Source of the DNA: Flavobacteriales bacterium | GTDB lineage: Bacteria; Bacteroidota; Bacteroidia; Flavobacteriales_F; PHOS-HE28 | Direction of reading: 5' to 3' | Assembly (NCBI GenBank): GCA_016715895.1 | Contig: JADJXH010000003.1 | Coordinates: 1,412,501 to 1,476,500 of the forward strand | Length of the DNA: 64,000 bases | In this document: piece after piece, positions 39,957 through 47,876 of the stretch | Numbering within the stretch: the stretch's first letter is position 1 | Layout: each line of letters begins with the position of its first letter | Notes under the pieces: model-generated | The model's input: the letters and a program-made list of their open reading frames with translations, nothing else | Told to the model about the DNA's origin: nothing | Databases searched by the model: none | Position numbers and translations under genes: made by a program

Positions 39957-41144
39957 ATGTCCAATGACCATCGCATCGTATGTTCGGGCCACAGGGGTAT
40001 GCCCCCCTTGCCGACCATGGCGCTCTTACCCACAACCCTGTTCGCGCAGGTTGCGGCCGCTGTAACCCGGTCGTGGAGCATGCTGGCCGCAGGCTTGACC
40101 CTCTTGGGCATTTCGCCAGCCCTTCGTGCCCAGAACTACCCTGTGCCCTCCTCGCCTGAATTGGCGTTCAGCCAAGGGCACTACCCGGAGGTCTTTGGCA
40201 ACGATACGCTGCGGCGGATCGGGAATTGGGCCTTTAGCACGGTCACAGGCAGGGCATACCGGATCGGCGGCCAAGAGCAGGTTGAAGCCAACCATGTTCG
40301 TGGGTCGGAGGGGGTCGGTCCGAACTGCGCGATCGGTAGGGATGACATCAAGATGGGCAGATTCCTCAGCCTGGACCCGTTGGCGGCGAAGTACCCGCAC
40401 AACTCACCGTATGCGTTCAGCGAGAACAGGGTCATTGATGGAATTGAGCTTGAAGGTTTGGAATGGAAGGATATTAAGGGCCAAGAACTTTCTGAGGAGG
40501 CAAGAAAGGATGTGAAGGCCTTCATTTTTTATGATTCACGCTCATCGGAAGGCGAGGGCGGTTTCAGTGCGCAGACGAACCAGATGTATGGGGAAATGGA
40601 AAGCACCTATGGCAAAGGTTCAGTTGCTCTGAGTGCCGTAAGTACGGAAAGTCAATTCGCTCAAGATTGGTCAGACATTTCTGGGACTGATGTGCGAAAC
40701 GTATCAATGCTCACCCATGGTTCTCCTCAGTCAATCTTCTTGAACGCACCCAACAAAGAGTATCTGACTTCAACCGGCAATGGCAAAACTGAAATTTTCG
40801 AGAATGATGCCTTGAACATTTCGGACTTGCCACAGCCAACAGGAAATATCAAGAATGCTGACTTGTGGCTGTATAGTTGCCACTCAAATGGCAGTTCAAA
40901 GGACCAAAAAGGGTCAATGCTCTCTGTTGCTCAAGCGTTCCGCAACGGATTTGACTTCCGAGCGGTTCATGGTACGCCCAATAGCGTGAGCTTCAGCCAC
41001 GGACGACCGGTGCCCTCAATAGCGGTTGGGGGGTGGTTCGACAAGCTGATGGTCAATCGACACTTTGATACTTTACTGAGGCCGGAAGATCAAAAGAAGC
41101 ACGACCAGTTTCGAGTGGATCACGCTGACGAGCTGAAGTACTGA
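39957..41144 (+). CDS. Mini-RHS secreted toxin with caspase-like C-terminal domain
   Basis: A 395-residue protein if started at ATG 39957. The signal core is LAAGLTLLGISPALRAQ; an ATG at 40080 would give a short signal peptide, so the start is unsure. A linker (FSQGHYPEVFGNDTLRRIG, TVTGRAYRIGG) is shared with the 44347 protein. The RHS tip motif follows (MGRFLSLDPLAAKYPHNSPYAFSENRVID, ELEGLE) without any YD-repeat shell. The C-terminal 230 residues include MLTHGSPQ (His254) and LWLYSCHSN (Cys308), spaced like the His-Gly/Cys dyad of clan CD caspase-like or DUF4347-like domains. This assignment is tentative. A lipoprotein gene follows after 6 nt. Confidence 0.82.
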   Translation: MSNDHRIVCSGHRGMPPLPTMALLPTTLFAQVAAAVTRSWSMLAAGLTLLGISPALRAQNYPVPSSPELAFSQGHYPEVFGNDTLRRIGNWAFSTVTGRAYRIGGQEQVEANHVRGSEGVGPNCAIGRDDIKMGRFLSLDPLAAKYPHNSPYAFSENRVIDGIELEGLEWKDIKGQELSEEARKDVKAFIFYDSRSSEGEGGFSAQTNQMYGEMESTYGKGSVALSAVSTESQFAQDWSDISGTDVRNVSMLTHGSPQSIFLNAPNKEYLTSTGNGKTEIFENDALNISDLPQPTGNIKNADLWLYSCHSNGSSKDQKGSMLSVAQAFRNGFDFRAVHGTPNSVSFSHGRPVPSIAVGGWFDKLMVNRHFDTLLRPEDQKKHDQFRVDHADELKY

Positions 41145-41150
41145 CGAACC

Positions 41151-41597
41151 ATGCGTTGCTTTCTAGGGACTTTTATGTTGCTGGGAATCTTGCTGAGCTA
41201 TCAGTGCTCTCCAAAGGTCCGATTGTACGAAGCGGATGTTCCCCATCGGAGTGTGTCGAAGTGGTCTTGGGATACTTGTCGCGTTGAGAAGCAACCGTAC
41301 TACGTAGTATCGGACAAGGAACAACTGGGCGCGTTGCTGAAGTCGTCGCAAGGCTCATTCGCCTGTCTGACAGATTCGATTCTTGGGTTGGAATTGGACT
41401 ATGGCAACCATGACTACATATTCTCATTCGGCTATGGTCTGAAGCGAATTGCGGTAGACTCCATATCTGTCAGCAGGGACGGATGTCCGTCAGTACCGGG
41501 GTCACCGATTTCTTGCCTTCCAACATGGGAGCTGGTCGATTCCCTCTTCATTTACGAGTTACCTACTAAAGGCAAGTACAGGCTACCATGCGGCTAG
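41151..41597 (+). CDS. Putative immunity lipoprotein
   Basis: A 148-residue protein with an N-terminal signal and a Cys after GILLSYQ, a plausible lipobox. It starts 6 nt after the mini-RHS stop and shares its lower GC content. No family recognised. Its location in the envelope would suit protection against a toxin acting in the periplasm or one imported through it. The immunity role is inferred from position only. Confidence 0.7.
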   Translation: MRCFLGTFMLLGILLSYQCSPKVRLYEADVPHRSVSKWSWDTCRVEKQPYYVVSDKEQLGALLKSSQGSFACLTDSILGLELDYGNHDYIFSFGYGLKRIAVDSISVSRDGCPSVPGSPISCLPTWELVDSLFIYELPTKGKYRLPCG

Positions 41598-41662
41598 CTC
41601 CCCAACCGGCGCTCGGGTGCGCGAGGCCTTAGCCGGGGGCCGGCCCCAACCCGCGCCCCTAC

Positions 41663-41703
41663 TGTAAGCTTCCCCTAAAGACGGGCCAGTGAGAACTGGT
41701 GGC
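41663..41703. mobile_element. Solo IS3-type terminal inverted repeat (remnant)
   Basis: TGTAAGCTTCCCCT and the following 28 bases match the left end of the intact IS3 element (45966 onward) at about 36 of 42 positions. No transposase gene is attached. It is the scar of an older, related insertion in the 345-bp gap between the lipoprotein gene and the next operon. Nothing else is recognised in that gap. Confidence 0.7.
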
Positions 41704-41942
41704 CTGCCAGGGTTGGGGTTAAGTAATGGAGGGGCGTATCCTTCCCTGCACTACGTACGGGAATGTCCCGATGCTTCCGTTTCATTGTGGTCGTTGCGCA
41801 CAGCGTCCGTGCACGCCGGGCCCGAAAACTGGCTGCCTGGAAGCTGAGCGGATCGCCCGGGCTGGATCGGCCCACTGCACCCCGCTGATGGGCCCAGCGT
41901 TTGCTCCATATAGGGACCTCGGCATCACCCCATTACTTTATC

Positions 41943-41950
41943 TATCTTTA
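41943..41950 (+). promoter_or_regulatory. -7-like promoter box of the transglutaminase/mini-RHS operon
   Basis: TATCTTTA ends 7 nt before the ATG at 41958, so the 5' UTR would be about 2 nt if initiation follows the usual spacing. It is part of a 12-mer (CTATCTTTAGCA) shared with the promoter region of the first mini-RHS gene. Confidence 0.5.
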
Positions 41951-41957
41951 GCACAGC

Positions 41958-43307
41958 ATGCTCCATACGCATCTCCGGTCCGTATCGCTCATCACCTTGT
42001 TCTTCCTCGGTGCGACCAGCCGTGCACAGTTCCCCGCGACACTGGGGCCGCAAGCGCCGCACTTCTCCGGTTTCAGCCCGATCGTGCCCGGATCCATGGG
42101 CAGCCCCTCGCCCCTCGCTCCTGCCCGAAATGCGGCTGCTCCCATGGGCGCGCGGTCGGCCGCCGTACGGCCCATGGCACCGGCTGCGCACTTCGCCGAC
42201 GAATTCCGCAATGGACCGCACAGCACCAAGGGTACCACCAGCGTCTACAGCGGCCCCTTCCGGTTCGCCAGCACCGGCACACCCGCCACCGCCGCACGCG
42301 ACCAGGCGTTCGAGGCCGCGCGAACCACATTGGTGCGGATGCTCGATGGCCGGGAACCGCTGCATCTGGGCAACGCCATCGAGGCCATGGAACGACCGTT
42401 CGTGGAGACCACCGGCACGCATGCGTCATTGGGTGAACTGCTGGACCAAGTGGCCAAGGTGGTTCGGGCACATATTGCTTCCGCAGGCGGCGATGCGAGC
42501 GACCCGCTCATGGTCCATTGGGGTATACAAGCCCTCTATAGGGACACGTTCGTGGACCCGACCACCGGCAGGACATGGTCACCCCTCCGCTACGACTTCG
42601 ACGACCCCAACGGTGAGGAGGATATCCGCAAGGTGACGGTCGGCAAGCTCCTGCTCACCGGGGAAGGGCAGTGCCGCTCCATGCCGCTGCTCTACCTGGC
42701 CCTGGCGGAACGGCTGCATGCCGAGGCTTTCCTCGCCTTTGCACCGAACCATAGCTACGTGAAGTTCAGGGACGGCACCGGCACCTTCCACAACTTCGAG
42801 ACCACCAACGGGCGGCCGGCCTCCGATGCCTGGCTCGCCGGCTCGGGCCATGTGAGGACCGAAGGCATCAAGAGCCGCGCTTACCTCGACACCGTTGGAA
42901 CGCGCCGGGTGGTGGCCCACCTGCTGGTGGAGCTCGCGGCCTACTATGCGCAACGCCATGGGTACGCTGAGCCATTCATGGAGCAATGCCTGCAGCGCGC
43001 GCTCAAGGAATACCCGCAGGACATCCATGGCTGGATGGAGCTTTCCAACCTGCGCACCGCCACCTTCGATCGCGCGCTATGGCAGGCGGGTCAGCCGGCG
43101 CTGAACGACCTCGAACGGCTGCGGCCCGACCTGGCCGAACGCTTGGCGGACCTGAAAGCGCTGTACGGCCAGGTTGACCGGTTGGGCTACGCGCCCATGC
43201 CTCCGGAGCTCTATGCCCGTTGGCGCAGCTCCGTGGACGCTGCGAAGGAGGAGCGGCTCCGCAAGACGCTCGCGCAACCACTGCCACCAGCCAGGATCGT
43301 CCGATGA
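41958..43307 (+). CDS. Secreted transglutaminase-like (Cys/His) protein A
   Basis: A 449-residue protein with signal peptide (MLHTHLRSVSLITLFFLGATSRAQ is the N-terminus, split here as residues 1-20 plus ATSRAQ), then a Pro/Ala-rich low-complexity stretch. A helical segment precedes the core. The core holds TGEGQCRSMPLLYLALAERL (Cys239) and FLAFAPNHSYVKF (His265), the Cys/His spacing of transglutaminase-like (SirB1/Transglut_core2) folds. A helical repeat region follows (VVAHLLVELAAYYAQRHG, LQRALKEYPQDIHGWMELS). The homologous next gene overlaps by ATGA, then a mini-RHS toxin by ATGA. A role in processing or activating the toxin is inferred. Confidence 0.8.
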   Translation: MLHTHLRSVSLITLFFLGATSRAQFPATLGPQAPHFSGFSPIVPGSMGSPSPLAPARNAAAPMGARSAAVRPMAPAAHFADEFRNGPHSTKGTTSVYSGPFRFASTGTPATAARDQAFEAARTTLVRMLDGREPLHLGNAIEAMERPFVETTGTHASLGELLDQVAKVVRAHIASAGGDASDPLMVHWGIQALYRDTFVDPTTGRTWSPLRYDFDDPNGEEDIRKVTVGKLLLTGEGQCRSMPLLYLALAERLHAEAFLAFAPNHSYVKFRDGTGTFHNFETTNGRPASDAWLAGSGHVRTEGIKSRAYLDTVGTRRVVAHLLVELAAYYAQRHGYAEPFMEQCLQRALKEYPQDIHGWMELSNLRTATFDRALWQAGQPALNDLERLRPDLAERLADLKALYGQVDRLGYAPMPPELYARWRSSVDAAKEERLRKTLAQPLPPARIVR

Positions 43308-44350
43308 GAACCGGGTTGCTCATATGCGGGCTCACCGCCGTTGTCCAGGTCACCCTGGGGCAGGGCACTGTCGACACCGTGTACACCCGGGCCTACACCA
43401 GGATCCTTGACATGCTGGAGGGGCGCCGCCAAGCGAGCCTGAAGACCGCTGTTCTCGAAGTGGAGAACGCCTACTTCCTCGGCCAGCTGGACACGCAGGC
43501 CTTCAACGGCGCCATCACCCGCCTGGCCACGATCGCCGCTGCGTGGGCGAACGCGAACCGGCTGACCGGGTACACCGCCAAGGATTCCACCGCCTTTCTG
43601 CGGAGCGGTGCGGTCTTTCACCTCATGACCGATACGGTCTTTGGCGCACCGGGCATTCCGCTCAGCCTGCCGTTCCGCTACGATACCGTCGACTACTTCG
43701 CCTGGTGCGATCCAACGCACATGTTCGTTAGCCGGCTGCTCGCTACCCATGAGGGCAACTGCCATTCCCTACCCCTGTTGTATGCCATGCTGTGCCACGA
43801 GCTTGGAACCAATGCCTACCTGGCCATGGCGCCCATGCACATGTACATCAAGCAACACAGCGAACAGCTCGGGTGGTACAACACCGAGCTCACCAGCGCC
43901 ACCTTTCCAAGCGATGCATGGGTCATGGCCTCGGGCTATGTGAACACCGACGCCATCCGTTCAGGCCTTTACATGGATACGCTCGGCCTGCGCAAGGCCC
44001 TTGCGCTCTGCCTGGTGGACCTGGCCCAAGGCTACCAGCAGCGGGCCGCCCAGGCCGACATCGGGTTCGTGCTGCGCTGCTGCGATCTGGCCCTGGCCCA
44101 CTACCCCGCCTGCGCTCAGGCCCTGTTGGTGAAGGCTGCCGCGCTTGGATCGCGGGAGCCACCGGTGGATGGGCCAACGATGATCCCGGTGACGAACCCC
44201 GCGCTCGAAGCCACCTTGGCGACCCTGGTGAACCTCGGCTACCGCGAAGTACCTTTGGAGGTGTACCTCGCATGGATGCGCGCGTTGGCCAGGGATCCCC
44301 AGAAATATGCGAACCCCTTGTTGCCCCCGACCACAAGCGACCGACCATGA
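43304..44350 (+). CDS. Secreted transglutaminase-like (Cys/His) protein B
   Basis: A 348-residue paralogue of the preceding protein, with signal peptide (MRTGLLICGLTAVVQVTLGQ). The core motif is HEGNCHSLPLLYAMLCHEL (Cys153) and YLAMAPMHMYIKQ (His179). The shared SDAWVMASGYV block and the helical region ALALCLVDLAQGYQQ, CDLALAHYPACAQALL follow. The two paralogues align over about 200 residues from the Cys motif onward, while their N-termini differ. It overlaps both neighbours by ATGA, so the three genes are tightly coupled. Retention of both Cys and His suggests an active enzyme. Confidence 0.8.
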   Translation: MRTGLLICGLTAVVQVTLGQGTVDTVYTRAYTRILDMLEGRRQASLKTAVLEVENAYFLGQLDTQAFNGAITRLATIAAAWANANRLTGYTAKDSTAFLRSGAVFHLMTDTVFGAPGIPLSLPFRYDTVDYFAWCDPTHMFVSRLLATHEGNCHSLPLLYAMLCHELGTNAYLAMAPMHMYIKQHSEQLGWYNTELTSATFPSDAWVMASGYVNTDAIRSGLYMDTLGLRKALALCLVDLAQGYQQRAAQADIGFVLRCCDLALAHYPACAQALLVKAAALGSREPPVDGPTMIPVTNPALEATLATLVNLGYREVPLEVYLAWMRALARDPQKYANPLLPPTTSDRP

Positions 44351-45582
44351 ACCAGCGCATTCTCCTGCATCTAATGCTCCTTGGAACCAGCCTGATCGCC
44401 AAGGGCCAAGACGTACTACGCTCTGTCGAACCCGCTCCGTTGACCTTCAGTTCGGGAGCCTATCCGGAGCACCATGCGAAGGACAGCATGATCCGCATCG
44501 GCATGAACGTCTACAACACGGTCACGGGGAGGGCATATCGCATGGGGTGCGAAGGGCAGAAGAACCACGATGCGTTACACGGAGCGGCCGGGACGCATAG
44601 GCATTGCGATCAAGACGCGCACGCTCCTCGAGTGGGCAGATTCTTGAGTATTGATCCACTGGTCAGTAAATACCCCTACTGGTCGCCGTATGCGTTTAGT
44701 GGTAACCGGGTGAACGACATGATCGAACTGGAAGGGTTAGAACCAACCACTCCGGTAAGCACATGGAACGTCCAAGATCTCGGTGACAAGTACGGAACAG
44801 GCGGAACTGTGTTGATGGTCTCCGACGCGGGTTCTGACGTTGCTTGGGAAGTGGTACGCTACCAAAGTGAAACACACGGCGCTCTTTGGTCATACAAGGA
44901 TCCAAGCAAGCCGCGAGGTTCACGCTGGTCGACGACCTGGCAACCCACGGGGCGTAACGAAGCATTGCCAGCGGCGCAGTTTGGCACGTGCTACCAGGAC
45001 AACGCTGACAACGAAGCAGCCATGCGAGCCCTTGGACGCCGCGATGCGGCAAGGGGTGGAGCCTTCTCCGATGCGTTCGCCAAAGGAATGCTTGGCTTGG
45101 CTTTAGTTGGAACAGGTGGTTCAGCGGCCGGTGAGCTACTTGCTGGGAGTACGGTCCTCGAAGGCCTTGGTGCTGCTGCTCGAATTTCTGCTAATCGTCT
45201 GTTCCAAGGCACCCTTATGGAACGCGCGGCCTCCGGGTCTGTGAATGCAGGTGGGCAATTCCTTTTGAACAGAGGTGAATTTGATTTCCTGGGTCTTTCC
45301 ACTAGCGTTGCTACAGGTAACCCGTTTGCAGGTGCAGCGCTTGGCTCCTTTGGAACACTAACGACCTCCGGCTTTCATACGAATGACGGGGGTACGATGA
45401 TGACGCAAGCATTGGTTGGTTCACTTACGGGCAGGCTTTCCCGCGAATTTGAATGGGCGTGGAAAAGTCTAGGCGACTTTGTGCCAACCAACGGTACTGC
45501 TGCGATGCAGACGCTCACGACATGGGGTTTTTTCATCGGCGGCGAGAAAGGTTCCGCGGCGCTGGCACCTGAGCAGAAGTAA
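44347..45582 (+). CDS. Mini-RHS secreted toxin with glycine-rich hydrophobic C-terminus
   Basis: A 411-residue protein with signal peptide (MNQRILLHLMLLGTSLIAKG). The linker FSSGAYPEHHAKDSMIRIG, TVTGRAYRMG is homologous to mini-RHS 1, and the RHS tip motif is VGRFLSIDPLVSKYPYWSPY, AFSGNRVNDMIELEGLE. The remaining 280 residues are unrelated to the other two tips. They include Gly/Ala-rich hydrophobic stretches (LGLALVGTGGSAAGELLAG, FAGAALGSFGTLTTSG) that could insert into membranes. There is no YD shell. The stop overlaps the ATG of a small membrane protein (TAATG), as expected for toxin/immunity pairs. Confidence 0.82.
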   Translation: MNQRILLHLMLLGTSLIAKGQDVLRSVEPAPLTFSSGAYPEHHAKDSMIRIGMNVYNTVTGRAYRMGCEGQKNHDALHGAAGTHRHCDQDAHAPRVGRFLSIDPLVSKYPYWSPYAFSGNRVNDMIELEGLEPTTPVSTWNVQDLGDKYGTGGTVLMVSDAGSDVAWEVVRYQSETHGALWSYKDPSKPRGSRWSTTWQPTGRNEALPAAQFGTCYQDNADNEAAMRALGRRDAARGGAFSDAFAKGMLGLALVGTGGSAAGELLAGSTVLEGLGAAARISANRLFQGTLMERAASGSVNAGGQFLLNRGEFDFLGLSTSVATGNPFAGAALGSFGTLTTSGFHTNDGGTMMTQALVGSLTGRLSREFEWAWKSLGDFVPTNGTAAMQTLTTWGFFIGGEKGSAALAPEQK

Positions 45583-45929
45583 TGAAACCTCACGTGGAAT
45601 ACACGCGATTTGCCCTGGCGATCATAGCGCTATTCGTTGGTTTCCTTGTGTACGACTATTCCAGGAAGCAGCACTTATCCAAGGATGGGGTAGAGACCAC
45701 CGCAACCATTGAGCGTTGTGTTCGATGCTTCTACAGTTCATGTTACGACTACTACTTTGTTGTTGGGTTTGATACTTGTCGCGGCACACTGCGAACATCC
45801 ACAACGCTAGGTGGTGTCGGCTTCGATAAGTGCGTTGGGCGAAAGTTCGGTGTTACCTATGATCCCAAGGACTGTTCGCATAGTTCGCTGGACCTCTCCC
45901 AAGAACATCCCGCTGCCGCGGATCTGTGA
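45582..45929 (+). CDS. Putative membrane immunity protein
   Basis: A 115-residue protein with one N-terminal membrane segment (FALAIIALFVGFLVYDY). A soluble, Cys-containing domain follows (ATIERCVRCFYSSCYDYYF, KFGVTYDPKDCS) that faintly resembles DUF3592-like folds. It overlaps the mini-RHS stop by one base. A membrane immunity protein fits a membrane-active toxin. This is inference from position and topology. Confidence 0.7.
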   Translation: MKPHVEYTRFALAIIALFVGFLVYDYSRKQHLSKDGVETTATIERCVRCFYSSCYDYYFVVGFDTCRGTLRTSTTLGGVGFDKCVGRKFGVTYDPKDCSHSSLDLSQEHPAAADL

Positions 45930-45965
45930 TCCGTGCGCTCTTCGATCAATTACCCTTCTTCCCCG

Positions 45966-47215
45966 TGTAAGCTTCCCCTGAAGTCGGGCCAGCGATAACT
46001 GGAGGTCTCAGGGGCATTTGTTGTTAGGGATGGATGAGCACAGGTGGCCGGTAACCGAGTGCTTTGTGAGGCCGAAGATGGTTGTAGTCGTACATCCACT
46101 CGGTGGTGCGCAAGCGCACTTCTTCGAGTGTGCGGAAGACGTAGGCGCCGAGGAGCTCACGGCGTATGCTGCCATTGAGACGCTCCACGTAAGCGTTCTG
46201 GGTGGGCTTGCCGGGCTGGATGTAGGTGAGGGTGATCTTGTGCTCTCGGCACCAGTGGTCAAGCTTGGCACTGATGAACTCCGGCCCGTTGTCCACGCGG
46301 ATCATGGCCGGCAGTGAGCGTTGTTCCTTCAGGCGTTCAAGCACGCGGATCACACGCAAGGCAGGCAAAGAAGTGTCCACTTCCATGGCCAGCACTTCGC
46401 GGTTGTAGTCGTCCAGGACGTTGAGCATGCGGTAGGTGCGGCCATCCCACAAGGTGTCGTGCATGAAGTCGATGCTCCATACCTGGTCGGGGGCCTGTGG
46501 CTGGAACAAGGCCTGTTTCACGCGTGCAGGCAGGCGCTTCTTGGTCCGCCGACGGATGTTGAGCCCCATGCCGGTGTACACCCGGTAGACACGTTTGAAG
46601 TTCCACACATGACCCATCAAGCGTATGCGGTGATGGCACTGCCACACCCCAATGGCCGGATGCTTGGTCACCAGGTCGTCCAATGCGCCGATCACCATCG
46701 TGTCGTCGGGCGGATGCTTGCGGTATTGCGCGGTACTGCGAGCAAGACCCACCATGCGGCACGCTTGCCGCTGGGTGTGTCCATGCTCGGTGATAAGGGC
46801 CTGCACGATCTCGCGCTTCTCGTCAGACCCCCACTTCTTTTCCACCACCTGCTTGAGGGAGTCGTGCATCATGCTCAGCTCCGCATACATGCGTTTCAGG
46901 CGGCTGTTCTCCTCTTGGAGTTCCTTCACCAGCTTGAGCTGGCTGGCATCCATGCCGCCATACTTCGCCTTCCACTGGTAGAACGTGGCGTTGCTGATGC
47001 CGTGTTCCCGACAGATGTCGGCCACCTTGGCACCAGCCTCATGCTGCTTGAGCATCGCGACGATCTGATGCTCGGTGAACTTGGTCTTTCTCATGGCTAC
47101 GATCGGTTGAAGGTAGCCCCCGACCGGTCAGCCGGTTTTCCCCAGGCCTTTGAAGGGGCCGGGGAAAACCGCCTGACCTCCACTATCACCTGGCCGAACA
47201 ATGGGGAAGCTTACA
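45966..47215. mobile_element. Complete IS3-family insertion sequence with CCCG target duplication
   Basis: A 1250-bp element bounded by inverted repeats. The left end is TGTAAGCTTCCCC; the right end, read on the minus strand, is also TGTAAGCTTCCCC. Further partial matches run inward (GGCCAG, GATA, GGAGGTC). The ends are TG...CA as in the IS3 family. Flanking bases are CCCG on both sides (45962-45965 and 47216-47219), a 4-bp target duplication showing the insertion has not been rearranged. It carries one transposase gene on the minus strand. Confidence 0.9.
46024..47094 (-). CDS. IS3-family transposase (OrfA and OrfB fused in one frame)
   Basis: A 356-residue protein. The N-terminal HTH_Tnp_1 domain (FTEHQIVAMLKQHEAGAKVADICREHGISNATFYQWKAKYGGM) is followed by a leucine-zipper-like helix (LVKELQEENSRLKRMYAELS). 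The HTH_21 region and rve core come next, with DDE residues in WSIDFMHD, IRVDNGPEF and NAYVERLNGSIRREL. In most IS3 elements these are two frames joined by -1 frameshifting; here they are continuous. It is intact and lies within inverted repeats, so it may be active. Confidence 0.95.
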   Translation of the reverse strand: MRKTKFTEHQIVAMLKQHEAGAKVADICREHGISNATFYQWKAKYGGMDASQLKLVKELQEENSRLKRMYAELSMMHDSLKQVVEKKWGSDEKREIVQALITEHGHTQRQACRMVGLARSTAQYRKHPPDDTMVIGALDDLVTKHPAIGVWQCHHRIRLMGHVWNFKRVYRVYTGMGLNIRRRTKKRLPARVKQALFQPQAPDQVWSIDFMHDTLWDGRTYRMLNVLDDYNREVLAMEVDTSLPALRVIRVLERLKEQRSLPAMIRVDNGPEFISAKLDHWCREHKITLTYIQPGKPTQNAYVERLNGSIRRELLGAYVFRTLEEVRLRTTEWMYDYNHLRPHKALGYRPPVLIHP

Positions 47216-47240
47216 CCCGCACGATCCCACTCATACATGC
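47216..47240. repeat. 25-bp dispersed repeat, copy 2
   Basis: Matches 37367-37391 at 23 of 25 bases, in the same orientation. It starts directly at the right border of the IS3 element, and its first four bases are the target duplication. The following 200 bp up to the duplicated segment show no gene. Confidence 0.6.
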
Positions 47241-47443
47241 CCCTAGATCGCGCAACTCTACACGTGCCCACGATAGATCTCCGAAGAGGACTGAGCGGGA
47301 CTGCAGGTGAACCAGATGCGCAACAGGCTCAAGGACTACAAGACTTATCGGCACTTGCGGTCCCCTCGGATCTGAGGCGCGGAGAGAATACAAGGCGTAG
47401 TGGCCTGCTCGAGTTGTCGAGTTCAGGATCCGTGCATCCCGAT

Positions 47444-47876
47444 CCCCCCAAACGAACAACCCCGCTTGCGCGGGGCTGCTCGATGAGGGTGGTGCCCTGC
47501 CTGCGGGCAGGGGCGTGCGCCGCTCAGCGCACCAGGCTGTGGGCCACGTCGCTCCAGGGGCTGCTGCCCTTTGTGCCGGTGGCGCGCACACGGAACCAGT
47601 GCTCCCTGGCGCTCTCCAGGCCTTTGAGCACGTGCCGGATGCGGGTGGTCTCGCCCACATCCTTCCAGGCCTCGGCATCATCCGGTGATGCGCCGTTGTG
47701 CTGGATCACGTAGAGGCTGGCGCCCGGGGTGGTGGCCCAATCGAGGAGCACCTCCCCCTTGTGGTCGCGGATCCGCGCGCGCAGCTTCAGCGGCCGGGGG
47801 ATCTCCGTCAACAGGTTACGCGCGGAGCGCACGAAGAAACCAGCGTCCTGGATCATGACCGCGTCGCCGCCTGCGA
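47444..47876 (-). repeat. Duplicated segment, copy B
   Basis: Partner of the 39108-39536 copy, in direct orientation about 8.3 kb away. It covers the terminator hairpins and the C-terminal half of the intact Fn3 gene. Because this copy is in frame and continuous with a complete gene, it is probably the source of copy A. Confidence 0.85.
47451..47475 (-). terminator. Rho-independent terminator downstream of the Fn3 gene
   Basis: On the minus strand CCCCGC-GCAA-GCGGGG forms a 6-bp GC stem with a tetraloop followed by TTGTTCGTTTG. A second hairpin (CCCTGCC/GGCAGGG) lies just before it. The duplicated copy near 39118-39133 has lost one G of the stem. Confidence 0.65.

Noticed and set aside
39785..39967. 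60-codon frame directly after the promoter box of mini-RHS 1
   Set aside because: It has no recognisable features and may be the displaced 5' end of the toxin gene after a frameshift. It is too weak to call as a separate gene.
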